Assembly: GCA_963828075.1 (NCBI GenBank)
Contig: CAWHDH010000017.1
Coordinates: 620,001 to 684,000 of the forward strand
Length of the DNA stretch: 64,000 nucleotides
From: JACCYI01 sp963828075
GTDB taxonomy: Bacteria > Actinomycetota > Thermoleophilia > Solirubrobacterales > Solirubrobacteraceae
Reading direction: 5' to 3'
In this document: one piece after another, positions 18,601-28,256 of the stretch
How positions within the stretch are numbered: the stretch's first letter is position 1
Layout of the letters: the number at the start of each line of letters is the position of its first letter
The notes under the pieces: generated by a model
What the model was told of the DNA's origin: nothing
The model's input: the letters and a program-made list of their open reading frames with translations, nothing else
The model's database searches: none
Program-made: the position numbers and the translations under genes

Positions 18601-19440
18601 TCACGCGAGCGCGAGCCAGACGTAATAGGACGCCGTGAGGCTGAACAGGGCGGCGTCGAGCCGGTCGAGCGCGCCGCCGTGGGGGCCGAACAGCGACCCC
18701 GCGTCCTTCGTCCCGGCGTCGCGCTTGACCTTGGACTCGAACAGGTCGCCGAGCGGCGCGCTGATCGCGACCGCGAGGCCGAGCAGGATGCCCTTCTCCC
18801 CGCCCATCCAGTCCGAGCTCAGCCCATACCACCAGACGGTGAACGTCCCGATCAGGACACCGATCGCAAGGCCCTCGACGGTCTTGTTGGGCGACACCCG
18901 CGGCGCCAGCTTGCGGGTGCCGATCAGCCGGCCCCCGAGGTAAGCGGCCGTGTCGCCGATGAACGTCCCCAGCAGGACGGCGACGACCAGGCCGCCGCCG
19001 TGGTCGAGCTCGCGCAGCAGCACGGCGTGGGCGACCGCCAGCCCGATCCAGAACAGCCCGAGCGAGGTGATCGACATCGAGGCGGTCAGCGTCGGGCCGC
19101 TGTCGCGCGGCGGCGTGACCAGCGCCAGCAGGAACATCAGCGGGAAGAACGCCACCGCGGCGAGCAGGACCTGGCGCTCGCCGCCGAAGATGGCCGCGGC
19201 GACGAGGCCGATCAGCCCAAGGAACGCGGCGAGCCGAATCGGTCGGACGCGCGCGTACATCGTGAACAGCTCGTGCAGGCAGACGAGCCCGAGCGCCAGC
19301 ACCCCGCCGGCGAACACGAGGCCGCCCTGCTGGACGATGAAGATCGCGAACGCCGCCGCCGGGATGGCGGCGAGCAGCCGCGGGACGAGATCCGAGCCGC
19401 CGCCCCGCCTCCGGGCCGGCGGCCTCGCGCGTGCGCCCAT
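18601..19440 (-). CDS. cdsA: phosphatidate cytidylyltransferase
   Basis: A 279-residue integral membrane enzyme that makes CDP-diacylglycerol from phosphatidic acid and CTP. About eight membrane segments and the C-terminal signature region SPNKTVEGLAIG, then APLGDLFESKVKRDAGTKDAGSLFGPHGGALDRLDA, with the conserved basic and acidic residues intact. It follows uppS by 3 nt in the translation-lipid operon. Confidence 0.94.
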   Translation of the reverse strand: MGARARPPARRRGGGSDLVPRLLAAIPAAAFAIFIVQQGGLVFAGGVLALGLVCLHELFTMYARVRPIRLAAFLGLIGLVAAAIFGGERQVLLAAVAFFPLMFLLALVTPPRDSGPTLTASMSITSLGLFWIGLAVAHAVLLRELDHGGGLVVAVLLGTFIGDTAAYLGGRLIGTRKLAPRVSPNKTVEGLAIGVLIGTFTVWWYGLSSDWMGGEKGILLGLAVAISAPLGDLFESKVKRDAGTKDAGSLFGPHGGALDRLDAALFSLTASYYVWLALA

Positions 19441-19443
19441 GAC

Positions 19444-20118
19444 CTAGCGCCCCCCGTACCGGCGCTCGCGATTGGCGTATTGGGCGAGCGCGAGCTCGAG
19501 GTCCGCGCGCGCGAAGTCGGGCCACAGCACGTCGGTGAAGTGCAGCTCGGAGTAGGCCGACTGCCAGAGCAGGTAGTTGGAGAGGCGCTGCTCGCCGCTC
19601 GTGCGGATGATCAGGTCCGGGTCGTGCATCTCGGGGACGTAGAGGTGGCGGCGGAACTCCTCCTCGGTCGTCCCGGAGAAGGTTCGGGCCGCGTCGACGA
19701 TCTCCGCCCGGCCGCCGTAGTTGAAGGCGACGAACAACGTGATCCGGTCGTTGCCCGCGGTCGTCTCCTCGGCCCAGCGCATCTGCTCGAGCAGGCGCTC
19801 GTCGACGCCCTCGCGGCGCCCGACGAACCGCATCCGCACGCCCTCGGAGTCCAGCTCCGGGGTCTCCCCCAGGATCCGCTGCGAGAACATCGCCATCAGC
19901 CCCGCGACCTCCTCGGCGGGGCGCGACCAGTTCTCGGTCGAGAACGAGTAGACGGTCAGCTCGCGGATGCCGAGGTCGACGGCATCGCGCAGCCGGGCCT
20001 TGACGGTGTCGGCGCCGGCCTTGTGGCCCTCCGCGACCGGCAGGCCGCGCCGCTGGGCCCAGCGACCGTTCCCGTCGGTGATGATGGCGACGTAGGACGC
20101 GCCCCGGGCGCTGCTCAC
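19444..20118 (-). CDS. uppS: isoprenyl transferase (undecaprenyl diphosphate synthase family)
   Basis: A 224-residue cis-prenyltransferase extending farnesyl-PP with isopentenyl-PP to the lipid carrier for cell-wall synthesis. The diphosphate motif is DGNGRWAQRRGLPVAEGHKAG (the residue before it is Thr rather than the common Met), with YSFSTENWSRP, FNYGGRAEIVDA and DLIIRTSGEQRLSNYLLWQSAYSE. GTG 20118 overlaps the frr stop as GTGA. Somewhat short; chain length of the product is not readable here. Confidence 0.95.
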   Translation of the reverse strand: MSSARGASYVAIITDGNGRWAQRRGLPVAEGHKAGADTVKARLRDAVDLGIRELTVYSFSTENWSRPAEEVAGLMAMFSQRILGETPELDSEGVRMRFVGRREGVDERLLEQMRWAEETTAGNDRITLFVAFNYGGRAEIVDAARTFSGTTEEEFRRHLYVPEMHDPDLIIRTSGEQRLSNYLLWQSAYSELHFTDVLWPDFARADLELALAQYANRERRYGGR

Positions 20119-20678
20119 ACCTCGAGGATCTCTTCTTCTTTGCCCTTCAGGGTGTGGTCGAGCTCGCGGACCTTCTCGTCGGTCAGCTTCTGCAGCGCCT
20201 CCTCGGCGCGGTGCTCGTCGTCGGCACCGGCCTCGCCGGCCTCCTTCAGCTCGCGGAGGTCGTTCATCGTCTCGCGGCGGATGCTCCGGATGGCGACGCG
20301 ACCCTCCTCGGCGATCCCGCGCACGACCTTGACGAGCTGCTTGCGGCGCTCCTCGTTGAGCTCGGGGATGTTGAGGCGGATGATCGCGCCGTCGTTGGAC
20401 GGCGTCAGCCCGATGTCGGACTCGAGGATCGACTTCTCGATCATCTTGATCGACGACTTGTCGTAGGGCTGGATGGTCAGCATCCGCGCCTCCGGCGCGT
20501 TGACCGTGGCGAGCTGCTTGAGCGGAGTGGGCGCGCCGTAGTACTCGACGAAGATGCGATCGAGCAGCGCCGGGCTCGCCCGGCCGGTCCGGACCGACCC
20601 GAACTTGTGCCGCGTCGCCTCAACGGACTTCTCCATGTGCTCGCGCGCGTCGGTCAGGAGGTCGTCGATGATCGTCAT
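20115..20678 (-). CDS. frr: ribosome recycling factor
   Basis: A 187-residue RRF that with EF-G splits the post-termination ribosome. MEKSVEATRHKFGSVRTGRAS and the C-terminal helices with EERRKQLVK are typical. ATG 20678 overlaps the pyrH stop (ATGA), and its stop overlaps the uppS start. Confidence 0.97.
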   Translation of the reverse strand: MTIIDDLLTDAREHMEKSVEATRHKFGSVRTGRASPALLDRIFVEYYGAPTPLKQLATVNAPEARMLTIQPYDKSSIKMIEKSILESDIGLTPSNDGAIIRLNIPELNEERRKQLVKVVRGIAEEGRVAIRSIRRETMNDLRELKEAGEAGADDEHRAEEALQKLTDEKVRELDHTLKGKEEEILEV

Positions 20679-21403
20679 GGCGTTCTCACGAGGGTGCCCA
20701 CACGCTCGCCGGAAACTATCCGATCGATGTTCGAATCGTCATCCATGTTGAACACGTGGAGCGGCAGCTTGTTGTCCATGCAGAGCGACAGCGCGGTCGA
20801 GTCCATCACCTTCAGGCCGCGCTGCAGCGCGTCCATGTGGGTGAGCTCGGCGATGAACTCGGCGTCGGGGTCGGTCTTGGGATCGCCGGAGTAGACGCCC
20901 TCGACCCCGTTCTTGGCCATCAGGATCGCCTCGGCGTGGACCTCGAGCGCGCGCAGCGCCGCCGCCGTGTCCGAGGTGAAGAACGGGTTGCCGGTGCCCG
21001 CGGCGAAGATCACCACGCGGCCCTTCTCGAGGTGGCGCATGGCACGGCGGCGGATGTACGGCTCGGCGACCTCGGAGATCGTGATCGCCGACTGCACGCG
21101 GGTGTGGACGCCCAGCTTCTCCAGGGCGTCCTGCAGCGTCAGCGCGTTGAGGACGATCGCGAGCATGCCCATGTAGTCGCCGGTCGCGCGGTCCATGCCC
21201 GCGGCGGCGCCGGCCATCCCGCGGTAGATGTTGCCGGCGCCGAGCACGATCGAGACCTGGACGCCCCGGTCGTGCACGCGCTTGATCTGCTCGGCGATCT
21301 CGGCGACCTTCTCGCCGTCGATCCCGTAGTCCAGCGAGCCCATCAGGGCCTCGCCGGACAGCTTGATCAGGATCCGCTCGAAGACGGGCTTCGGCTCGGG
21401 CAC
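20675..21403 (-). CDS. pyrH: UMP kinase
   Basis: A 242-residue bacterial UMP kinase of the amino acid kinase fold, phosphorylating UMP to UDP. ILIKLSGEAL, VLGAGNIYRG, GMLAIVLNALTLQ and AAGTGNPFFTSDTAA are the family motifs. Start is GTG 21403, 10 nt after the tsf stop; no ATG is available near the homologous N-terminus. Confidence 0.96.
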   Translation of the reverse strand: MPEPKPVFERILIKLSGEALMGSLDYGIDGEKVAEIAEQIKRVHDRGVQVSIVLGAGNIYRGMAGAAAGMDRATGDYMGMLAIVLNALTLQDALEKLGVHTRVQSAITISEVAEPYIRRRAMRHLEKGRVVIFAAGTGNPFFTSDTAAALRALEVHAEAILMAKNGVEGVYSGDPKTDPDAEFIAELTHMDALQRGLKVMDSTALSLCMDNKLPLHVFNMDDDSNIDRIVSGERVGTLVRTP

Positions 21404-21413
21404 GGCGCTCGCG

Positions 21414-22015
21414 TCAGGCCCCGACGGCGAAGCGCGAGAACCGCCGGATGACGACGTTCTCGCCCATCTGGCCGGCGAGCTCGGCGCGCAGCTCCTCGAT
21501 CGTCTTGCCGTCGTAGCGGTCGGCGTTGATGTGCTCCTGCTTGAGCAGCACGAGCTCCTCGAGCTTCTTGCGCCACTTGCCCTCCGCGATCTTCGGGCGG
21601 ATGTTCTCGGGCTTGTCGGCGGCCTGCTGCTCGTAGACGCGCACCTCGGCGGCCTTGACGTCCTCCGGAACCTCCTCCTCGGTGACGTAGGCGACGCTCG
21701 GGACGGCGGCGATGTGCATCGCGATCTCGCGCGCGAAGCGCACGAAGTCGTCGTTGCGCGCCACGAAGTCGGTGTTGCAGTCGACCTCGACGAGGACGCC
21801 GACCTTCCCGTTGGCGTGGATGTAGGACTGCACCGTGCCCTCGGTGGCCTCACGGCCGCCGACCTTCAGCGCCTTGTCGCCGAGGCGGACGCGCAGCAGC
21901 TCGGTGGCCGCCTCGATGTCGCCGCCGGTCTCGGTCAGCGCCTTCTTGCAGTCCATCATCCCGGCGCCGGTCTTGTCACGCAGCTCCTTGACCTGCGCGG
22001 CGGAGATCGGGTTGC

Positions 22016-22019
<4 letters not shown>
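21414..22019 (-). CDS. tsf: elongation factor Ts (short form)
   Basis: A 201-residue EF-Ts that recycles EF-Tu-GDP. The N-terminal module has VKELRDKTGAGMMDCKKALTE, and the core has ANGKVGVLVEVDCNTDFVARND. At about 200 residues it is the short form with one core subdomain, as in Thermus-type EF-Ts, rather than the 280-residue E. coli form. GTG 22019 overlaps the rpsB stop as GTGA. Confidence 0.96.
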
Positions 22020-23317
<1,298 letters not shown>

Positions 23318-23488
23318 GTCTTGCTCCCTTGTTCGATTTGGTCCTGCTCCCGCGCGAATCGAGGCGGCGGACCCGGGCTCATATGGAGCGCGGGCAGGGC
23401 CGCGGCCTCGAGGGTGGCCGCGCGGGGTCGTGTGTCTGGTTGCCGGACAGGATAGACGCAAGTTCTGTCGCGGCTCGGCGTTGTCAGA

Positions 23489-23538
23489 GATGCGGGCCGG
23501 CCCTCCCTTCCCCTACCTCCGGTGGTCCGGCCCGCATC
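23489..23538 (-). terminator. 12-bp stem hairpin after rluD
   Basis: GATGCGGGCCGG (23489-23500) and CCGGCCCGCATC (23527-23538) are perfect inverted repeats around a 26-nt loop that is pyrimidine-rich on the plus strand. The hairpin starts 5 nt past the rluD stop, so it could end the rluD transcript before rpsB. There is no T tract. The rest of 23318-23542 is rpsB leader, in which I see no confident promoter. Confidence 0.45.
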
Positions 23539-23542
23539 ACCT

Positions 23543-24442
23543 TCAGCCCGGCGGCTCGGACTCCGCCGCAGCGAGGGCCGCGGCGAGATCATCCGGGAGC
23601 GGGGAGCGCAGCTCGAGCGGCGCTCCCGACCGTGGATGGGCGAAGGCGAGGCGGTCCGCGTGCAGGAACTGGCGGGTCAGCCCGAGGCGCTCCGGGGTGC
23701 CGTAGTCGGGATCCCCGCACACCGGATGCTCGATGGCCTTCAGGTGCGCGCGGATCTGGTGCGTACGCCCGGTCTCGAGCGTGACGCGCAGCAGCGTCGT
23801 CGCCGGCAGCGCGCGCTCGATGGCGAAGTGGGTGCGGGCCTCGCGCGGGTCGTCGGTCTCGGTCGAGATCCGCGTCCGGACCCGCCGGTCGCGCCCGAGC
23901 GGCGCGTCGATGGTGCCGGTGCGGGCGGCGGGCCGCCCCTCGACCAGAGCCAGGTACTCGCGCGTGATCCGCCGCTCGCGCATCTGGTCCTTGAGCGCGG
24001 CGTGCGCCGCCTCGGTGCGCGCGACGACCAGCAGCCCCGAGGTGTCGCGGTCCAGGCGGTGGACGATCCCGGCGCGATCGGGGTCCTCACCGCCCGCGGC
24101 CCGGCCGGCGAGCGCCTGCGCGAGCGTCCCCGAGCGGTGCCCCTGCGCGGGGTGGACGACCACCCCGGCGGGCTTGTCGATGACGAAGATGTCCTCGTCC
24201 TCGTACGCGACCGCGAAGCGGGCCGGCTCCGCCGCGGGCTCCTCCGTGGTCTCGGGCTCCTCGACGGTGACGCGCTCGCCGCCGGCGAGCGGATGGCGCT
24301 TGGGGCGCCGGACGCCGTCGACCAGGACGTGGCCCCGCTCGATCAGCGCCTGCGCGACGCTCCTGGACGCGAGGTGGCCGGCGAGGAACACGTCGAGCCG
24401 CGCGCCGGTCGCGTCGGCGGGCACGTCGAGCTCACGCCTCAT
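23543..24442 (-). CDS. rluD: 23S rRNA pseudouridine synthase, RluD/RluA family
   Basis: A 299-residue protein. An N-terminal S4-like RNA-binding domain (GARLDVFLAGHLASRSVAQALIERG) is followed by the RluA catalytic domain with the nucleophilic Asp in HRLDRDTSGLLVVA and the motifs DKPAGVVVHPA and TGRTHQIRAHL. Domain order fits RluD, which modifies helix 69 of 23S rRNA; the exact target is inference. Its ATG lies 11 nt inside the end of lspA. Confidence 0.93.
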   Translation of the reverse strand: MRRELDVPADATGARLDVFLAGHLASRSVAQALIERGHVLVDGVRRPKRHPLAGGERVTVEEPETTEEPAAEPARFAVAYEDEDIFVIDKPAGVVVHPAQGHRSGTLAQALAGRAAGGEDPDRAGIVHRLDRDTSGLLVVARTEAAHAALKDQMRERRITREYLALVEGRPAARTGTIDAPLGRDRRVRTRISTETDDPREARTHFAIERALPATTLLRVTLETGRTHQIRAHLKAIEHPVCGDPDYGTPERLGLTRQFLHADRLAFAHPRSGAPLELRSPLPDDLAAALAAAESEPPG

Positions 24443-24890
24443 CGCGTCCCTCGAGTACGTACAGCAGCACGGCCACCCCGAACGTGATGGCGATGTCGGC
24501 GACGTTGAAGGCCGGCCACAGCGGCAGATCGATGAAGTCGGTGACCGCGCCGCGCCCGATCCGGTCGACCAGGTTCCCGACCGCGCCGCCGACCAGCAGC
24601 CCGACCGGCACCCATGCGCCGCGCCGCCCGGGGTTGCGGGCGAACCACGCGAGCACGGCGGCGATGGCCACCGCCGTGAACACGATCAGCAGCGTGCCAC
24701 CGCCCTGGAACAGGCTGAACGCCACGCCGGTGTTGCGCGTGTGGACGAGGTCGACGCCCGGGAAGATGGGGTCCCGCGACCCCAGCTCGACGCCGGAGCG
24801 CACGAGCGCCTTGGTGAGCTGGTCGAGCGCGAGGACCGCCCCGAAGACGCCCGCGGCCCGGCCCACCGCCCGCCGGCCGGCCGCGCTCAC
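24432..24890 (-). CDS. lspA: lipoprotein signal peptidase
   Basis: A 152-residue signal peptidase II that cleaves prolipoproteins after lipidation. It has DQLTKALV, NTGVAFSLF, GNLVDRIGRGAVTDFIDL and FNVADIAI, which hold the two catalytic aspartates, within four membrane segments. No ATG precedes the homologous region; GTG 24890, overlapping the yggT stop as GTGA, is taken as start. The sugar-binding lipoprotein at 15.5 kb would be a substrate. Confidence 0.92.
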   Translation of the reverse strand: MSAAGRRAVGRAAGVFGAVLALDQLTKALVRSGVELGSRDPIFPGVDLVHTRNTGVAFSLFQGGGTLLIVFTAVAIAAVLAWFARNPGRRGAWVPVGLLVGGAVGNLVDRIGRGAVTDFIDLPLWPAFNVADIAITFGVAVLLYVLEGRDEA

Positions 24891-25174
24891 CCGGCGACGG
24901 CGTTCACGACGATGTTGCCCACGATCTGCAGGGCGATGATCGCCACCATCGGGCTCAGGTCGAGCGGCCCGATCCGGGGCACCCAGCGGAACAGCCGCAG
25001 GAACGGCGTCGTGACGTCGCGCAGGAAGTCGAGGATCGCGTTGGACCACCGCGAGTACGGCACGCGGACGCCGAGCGAGAAGACCAGCGAGGCGACGATC
25101 CAGCCGATGATGCAGAGGATGTAGACGAGCAGGAGCGCGTCGAGGAACTCGGCGATCTGGAGGCGGGTGCTCAT
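24887..25174 (-). CDS. yggT: YggT-family membrane protein
   Basis: A 95-residue protein with two membrane segments around the conserved cytoplasmic SNAILDFLRDVTTPFLRLFRWVPRIG. YggT proteins sit near sepF and proC in many bacteria and are linked to division and osmotic tolerance, but the molecular role is unsettled. It overlaps proC by 4 nt at its start and lspA by 4 nt at its end. Confidence 0.9.
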   Translation of the reverse strand: MSTRLQIAEFLDALLLVYILCIIGWIVASLVFSLGVRVPYSRWSNAILDFLRDVTTPFLRLFRWVPRIGPLDLSPMVAIIALQIVGNIVVNAVAG

Positions 25175-25923
25175 CGGTCTCCCATGACGTCGTCCATCGC
25201 ATTATGGAACGCGCCCCGAAGTCCGCCCCGCTCGAGGGCCGCCAGCCCGCGGCTGGTGGTGCCGCCGGGCGAGGTCACTTCGCGCCGCAGGCCGAGCGTG
25301 TCGTGGCCGCGATGGGCGAGAAGCTCGGCCGTCCCCGCCAGGCAGCCGGCGACCAGCTGCGCGGCGGGACCGGGCGGCAGGCCCTTGCGGATCGCGGCCT
25401 CGGTCATCGCCTCGGCCACGAGCGCGACGTAGGCCGGCCCGACGCCTGACGTCGCGCCCGCCACGTCGATCAACCGCTCCGGCAGGTCGACGACCACGCC
25501 GACGCGCTCGAACAGCTCGTGGACCGCGCGATGCACCTCCGGGTCGACCGGCGCGTCGGGCTCGGCGAACACGGTCACGCCCCGGCGGACCTCGACGGGC
25601 GTGTTGGGCTGCACCCGGAAGGCCGGGGCGTCGGGATAGGCGTTCGCGACCGCCTCGAGCGACGTCTTCGCCAGCAGCGAGACCACCGGCGTCGTGCAGC
25701 CCGCCAGCTCGGCGGCCACCTGCTCCAGCTGAGCCGGCTTGTGCGCCAGCACGACGATGTCGGCGCGCTCGGCGAGCTCGGCGTTGCTCGACAGCGCCTC
25801 GCCCCCGAGCTCCTGCGCCAGCGCCGCCGCGCGGCCGGAGCCGGAATCGGTGCAGAGGATGGGCTCGCCCCAGCCCCGGGCGAGCGCGCGGGCCATGTTG
25901 CCCGAACCGATGAGGCCGACCAT
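25171..25923 (-). CDS. proC: pyrroline-5-carboxylate reductase
   Basis: A 250-residue enzyme for the last step of proline synthesis, using NAD(P)H. The Rossmann motif is GLIGSGNMARALARG; the C-terminal dimer domain has SGVGPAYVALVAEAMTEAAIRKGL and EVTSPGGTTSRGLAALE. Slightly shorter than the usual 265-275 residues. ATG 25923 shares one base with the sepF stop. Confidence 0.94.
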   Translation of the reverse strand: MVGLIGSGNMARALARGWGEPILCTDSGSGRAAALAQELGGEALSSNAELAERADIVVLAHKPAQLEQVAAELAGCTTPVVSLLAKTSLEAVANAYPDAPAFRVQPNTPVEVRRGVTVFAEPDAPVDPEVHRAVHELFERVGVVVDLPERLIDVAGATSGVGPAYVALVAEAMTEAAIRKGLPPGPAAQLVAGCLAGTAELLAHRGHDTLGLRREVTSPGGTTSRGLAALERGGLRGAFHNAMDDVMGDR

Positions 25924-26468
25924 CAGGACTGGTTGAAGAAGCCCTTCTCGATCAGCCGCGCGCGCTCCTCGGCGGAGATCTCGACGTTGCGCGGCGTGAG
26001 CATGAAGACCTTGTCGGCGATTCGCTGCATCCCGCCGTCGAGCGCGTAGGTGAGCCCGGACGCGAAGTCGATCAGGCGTTTGGAGAGGTCGGTGTCCGAG
26101 CTCTGCAGGTTGAGGATCACCGGGATCGAGTCCTTGAACTTGTCGGCGACGTCCTGCGCGTCGTTGAAGGACTTCGGGATCACCAGGTGCACGCGGACGT
26201 CCCCCCGACCGTTGTTCCCGCGGCCGCCGACCGGCCGCAGCACCGTGGTGCGCCGCTCGGACGGCGAGTCGTCGGCGAAGATGTCGTCGATCTCGTCCCG
26301 CCGGCGGCGGCTCGACAGCCGGCGCACGTTGGGGCGCTCGCGGTAGCGGTCCTCGAGCTCGGCCTCCGGCTCGCGGGCGGGCGGAAGGTCCTCCTCGTCG
26401 TCGTCGTAGCGGTCCTCGGCGAGGCCGAAGTAGACGAGGGTGCGGTGCCAGGAGTCGCTGAAGGCCAT
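25923..26468 (-). CDS. sepF: cell division protein SepF
   Basis: A 181-residue FtsZ-anchoring protein. The N-terminal 90 residues are acidic and arginine-rich and may include a short membrane-binding helix (MAFSDSWHRTLVYFGL). The C-terminal SepF domain has IPKSFNDAQDVADKFKDSIPVILNLQ, KRLIDFASGLTYALDGGMQRIADKVFMLTPRNVEIS. In actinobacteria lacking FtsA and ZipA it is the main membrane tether of FtsZ. The ftsZ gene is not in the window. Confidence 0.95.
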   Translation of the reverse strand: MAFSDSWHRTLVYFGLAEDRYDDDEEDLPPAREPEAELEDRYRERPNVRRLSSRRRRDEIDDIFADDSPSERRTTVLRPVGGRGNNGRGDVRVHLVIPKSFNDAQDVADKFKDSIPVILNLQSSDTDLSKRLIDFASGLTYALDGGMQRIADKVFMLTPRNVEISAEERARLIEKGFFNQS

Positions 26469-26560
26469 GGGATCGGTGAGGGGGTTCGCCCGGCGGGACG
26501 AACTTCCTGCATCCGCCAGTCTAACGCCGCCCCGCGCAGCGCCGCAGGGCTTGTTGCAAA

Positions 26561-27235
26561 TCAGGCGTAGAGCTCGGAGCCGACGCGGACGATCGTCGCC
26601 CCCTCCTCGACCGCCACGCGGTAGTCCTGCGAGGTGCCCATCGAGAGCTCCTCGAGCCCGTTCGCGGCGGCGAGGTCGCGCAGCGCGGCGAAGTGGCGGC
26701 GGTTGTCCTCGGGGTCGGTGGCGAACGGGGGCATCGTCATCAGCCCGCTGACGGCGAACGACCCGGCGGCCGCCCGTTCCAGGAACGCCGGCAGATCGGC
26801 GGGCGCGACGCCGGCCTTGCCCTCCTCCCTCGCCACGTTGACCTGCACCAGCACCCGCGTCTCCGCGGTCCCGTGGCGGACGAGCTGCTCGAGCGCGGAC
26901 TCCGACGCGACGGAGTGCACGAGCTCGGCGTGCGCGATCACCTGGCGGACCTTGCGGCTCTGCAGCTGGCCGATGAAGTGCCAGCGGAAGGCGCCGCCGT
27001 GCGGGCCCGCCGCCTTGGCCTCGAGGTCCTGCGCGCGGTTCTCCCCGACGAGGTCGATCCCCGCCTCGGCAAGCGCGCCGAGCTCCTCGAGCGGCACGTA
27101 CTTCACCGCCGCCAGCAGCGCGACGGTGCTGCGATCGCGCCCGGCGCGGCCGGCCGCATCGGCGATCTCCTCGAGCACCCGGGCGGTGTTGGCGCGGACA
27201 CGCTCGGCGTCCAGGCTCTCGATCACGCGCGCCAT
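26561..27235 (-). CDS. yggS: YggS-family PLP homeostasis protein
   Basis: A 224-residue PLP-binding protein without known catalysis, required for vitamin B6 and amino acid balance. The PLP lysine is in LLAAVKYVP, with GENRAQDLEAKA, WHFIGQLQSRKVR, VNVAREEGKAGV and SMGTSQDYRVAVEEGATIVRVGS. Its ATG lies 13 nt inside the end of pgeF. A 92-nt gap to sepF may hold a further promoter: TAGACT on the minus strand at 26518-26523. Confidence 0.94.
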   Translation of the reverse strand: MARVIESLDAERVRANTARVLEEIADAAGRAGRDRSTVALLAAVKYVPLEELGALAEAGIDLVGENRAQDLEAKAAGPHGGAFRWHFIGQLQSRKVRQVIAHAELVHSVASESALEQLVRHGTAETRVLVQVNVAREEGKAGVAPADLPAFLERAAAGSFAVSGLMTMPPFATDPEDNRRHFAALRDLAAANGLEELSMGTSQDYRVAVEEGATIVRVGSELYA

Positions 27236-27987
27236 ACGACCCCCGCCTGGCGACCGGTGACCCCGGCGTCGCGCCGGTGTGAGAAGAAGAGCGACGGGTC
27301 CGAGCACATCGTGCACAGCCCCGTGTCATGGATCGCTTCGACTCCCGCGGCCTGCAGGCGCTCACGCGCGATCCGCTTGAGGTCGAGGTTGCGCTCGCCG
27401 ACCCTGGCGTCGTGCCCCGCGAACGCGGCGTGGACCTCCTCGCCGACCTCGTAGCAGCAGCCGCCCGCCCCGGGCCCGAGCGCCGCCGCGACCGGTCCGG
27501 ATGCGCCCAGCTCGCGCATGGCCCGCACACCCTCCTCGAGGATGCCTTCTGCGAGCCCGCGCCAGCCGCCGTGGATCGCCGCGACGGCGCCGTCGGCGGC
27601 CAGCAGGACCGGCAGGCAGTCGGCAACGAAGACGAGCGCGGCGGCGTCACGCAGCGCCGTGGCCTGGCCGTCCTCCTCCGCGTGCGTCCGCCCCTGGCCG
27701 GGCGGCTCGGTGGCCCGCCTCACGAGCGCACCGTGGACCTGACGGCCGTAGAGGAAGCGCTCGCGCGGAATGCCGACGGCCGCCGCCAGCCGCACGCGGT
27801 TCTCGTCCACGCTCGCGTCGTCATCGTCGGTGAGCCGGCCCAGGTTCAGCGACGCGAACGGACCGGTGGAGACGCCTCCGCGGCGCGTGGAGAACAGCCC
27901 GCGGGCGCCGGGGAGGTCGACGCGCACGTGGCCGCCCTCCCAGCGGAAGGGTGCGGGGAGCGGCGGGTCGGCGACGGCGGTGGCCAT
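27223..27987 (-). CDS. pgeF: peptidoglycan editing factor / laccase-domain protein (YfiH)
   Basis: A 254-residue DUF152 protein; E. coli YfiH removes wrongly incorporated L-Ser muropeptide precursors, and related proteins act as purine nucleoside phosphorylases. Metal and catalytic residues lie in LYGRQVHGA (His), VADCLPVLL (Cys) and AIHGGWRGL (His). ATG 27987 is preceded at 8 nt by TAGCAT, a leaderless-type promoter, and it heads the pgeF-yggS-sepF block. Confidence 0.92.
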   Translation of the reverse strand: MATAVADPPLPAPFRWEGGHVRVDLPGARGLFSTRRGGVSTGPFASLNLGRLTDDDDASVDENRVRLAAAVGIPRERFLYGRQVHGALVRRATEPPGQGRTHAEEDGQATALRDAAALVFVADCLPVLLAADGAVAAIHGGWRGLAEGILEEGVRAMRELGASGPVAAALGPGAGGCCYEVGEEVHAAFAGHDARVGERNLDLKRIARERLQAAGVEAIHDTGLCTMCSDPSLFFSHRRDAGVTGRQAGVVWRA

Positions 27988-27995
27988 GACCGCCC

Positions 27996-28001
27996 ATGCT
28001 A
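27996..28001 (-). promoter_or_regulatory. -10-like TAGCAT before pgeF (leaderless start)
   Basis: Minus-strand TAGCAT followed by 8 nt and the pgeF ATG, the same layout as at dxr and tyrS. Confidence 0.42.
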
Positions 28002-28013
28002 GGCGGGCGTGCT

Positions 28014-28032
28014 CTGAACGGCGATCATCGAG
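28014..28032 (-). repeat. inverted partial copy of the cca 3' end
   Basis: CTGAACGGCGATCATCGAG here is, but for one base, the reverse complement of 28218-28236, the last codons and stop of cca. It therefore repeats those codons on the opposite strand, 200 nt away, in the intergenic patch upstream of pgeF. Confidence 0.6.
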
Positions 28033-28067
28033 GCAGGGGGCGGGGTGAGCAAGCAGGGTCCGTTCAG

Positions 28068-28116
28068 ATCGAGTTCGACCTTGAGCACCAAATAGGTGTC
28101 GAACTTCGAACTCGAT
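28068..28116. repeat. 11-bp inverted repeat in a locally AT-richer intergenic stretch
   Basis: ATCGAGTTCGA (28068-28078) and TCGAACTCGAT (28106-28116) are exact inverted repeats around 27 nt that include CACCAAATAGGTG. GTTCGAC (28073-28079) and GTCGAAC (28098-28104) offer an alternative pairing. The stretch has clearly lower GC than the surrounding genes. It could be a regulatory hairpin or part of a mobile repeat; I see no ORF in it. Confidence 0.5.
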
Positions 28117-28129
28117 TCCGCGGCCCGCT

Positions 28130-28181
28130 CCCATCCCACTCTCTCAATGACCGCCGTTCAGCGCGCGCCCGGCCACCAGCG
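28130..28181. repeat. 52-bp direct repeat, intergenic copy
   Basis: This 52-bp stretch matches 28205-28256 at 49 of 52 positions, 75 bp upstream. The other copy contains the 3' end and stop codon of cca, so this copy reads as a duplicated cca tail (ALNGGH then stop on the minus strand). Confidence 0.85.
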
Positions 28182-28204
28182 GCGCCCGAGACCGCCACCC
28201 ACCC

Positions 28205-28256
28205 CCCATCCCGCTCTCTCAATGATCGCCGTTCAGCGCGCGCCCGGCCGCCAGCG
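28205..28256. repeat. 52-bp direct repeat, copy spanning the cca stop
   Basis: Partner of 28130-28181 with three mismatches. It covers the last 12 cca codons, the stop and 14 nt beyond. The two copies have a 75-bp period, suggesting a short tandem duplication that has since diverged. Confidence 0.85.
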
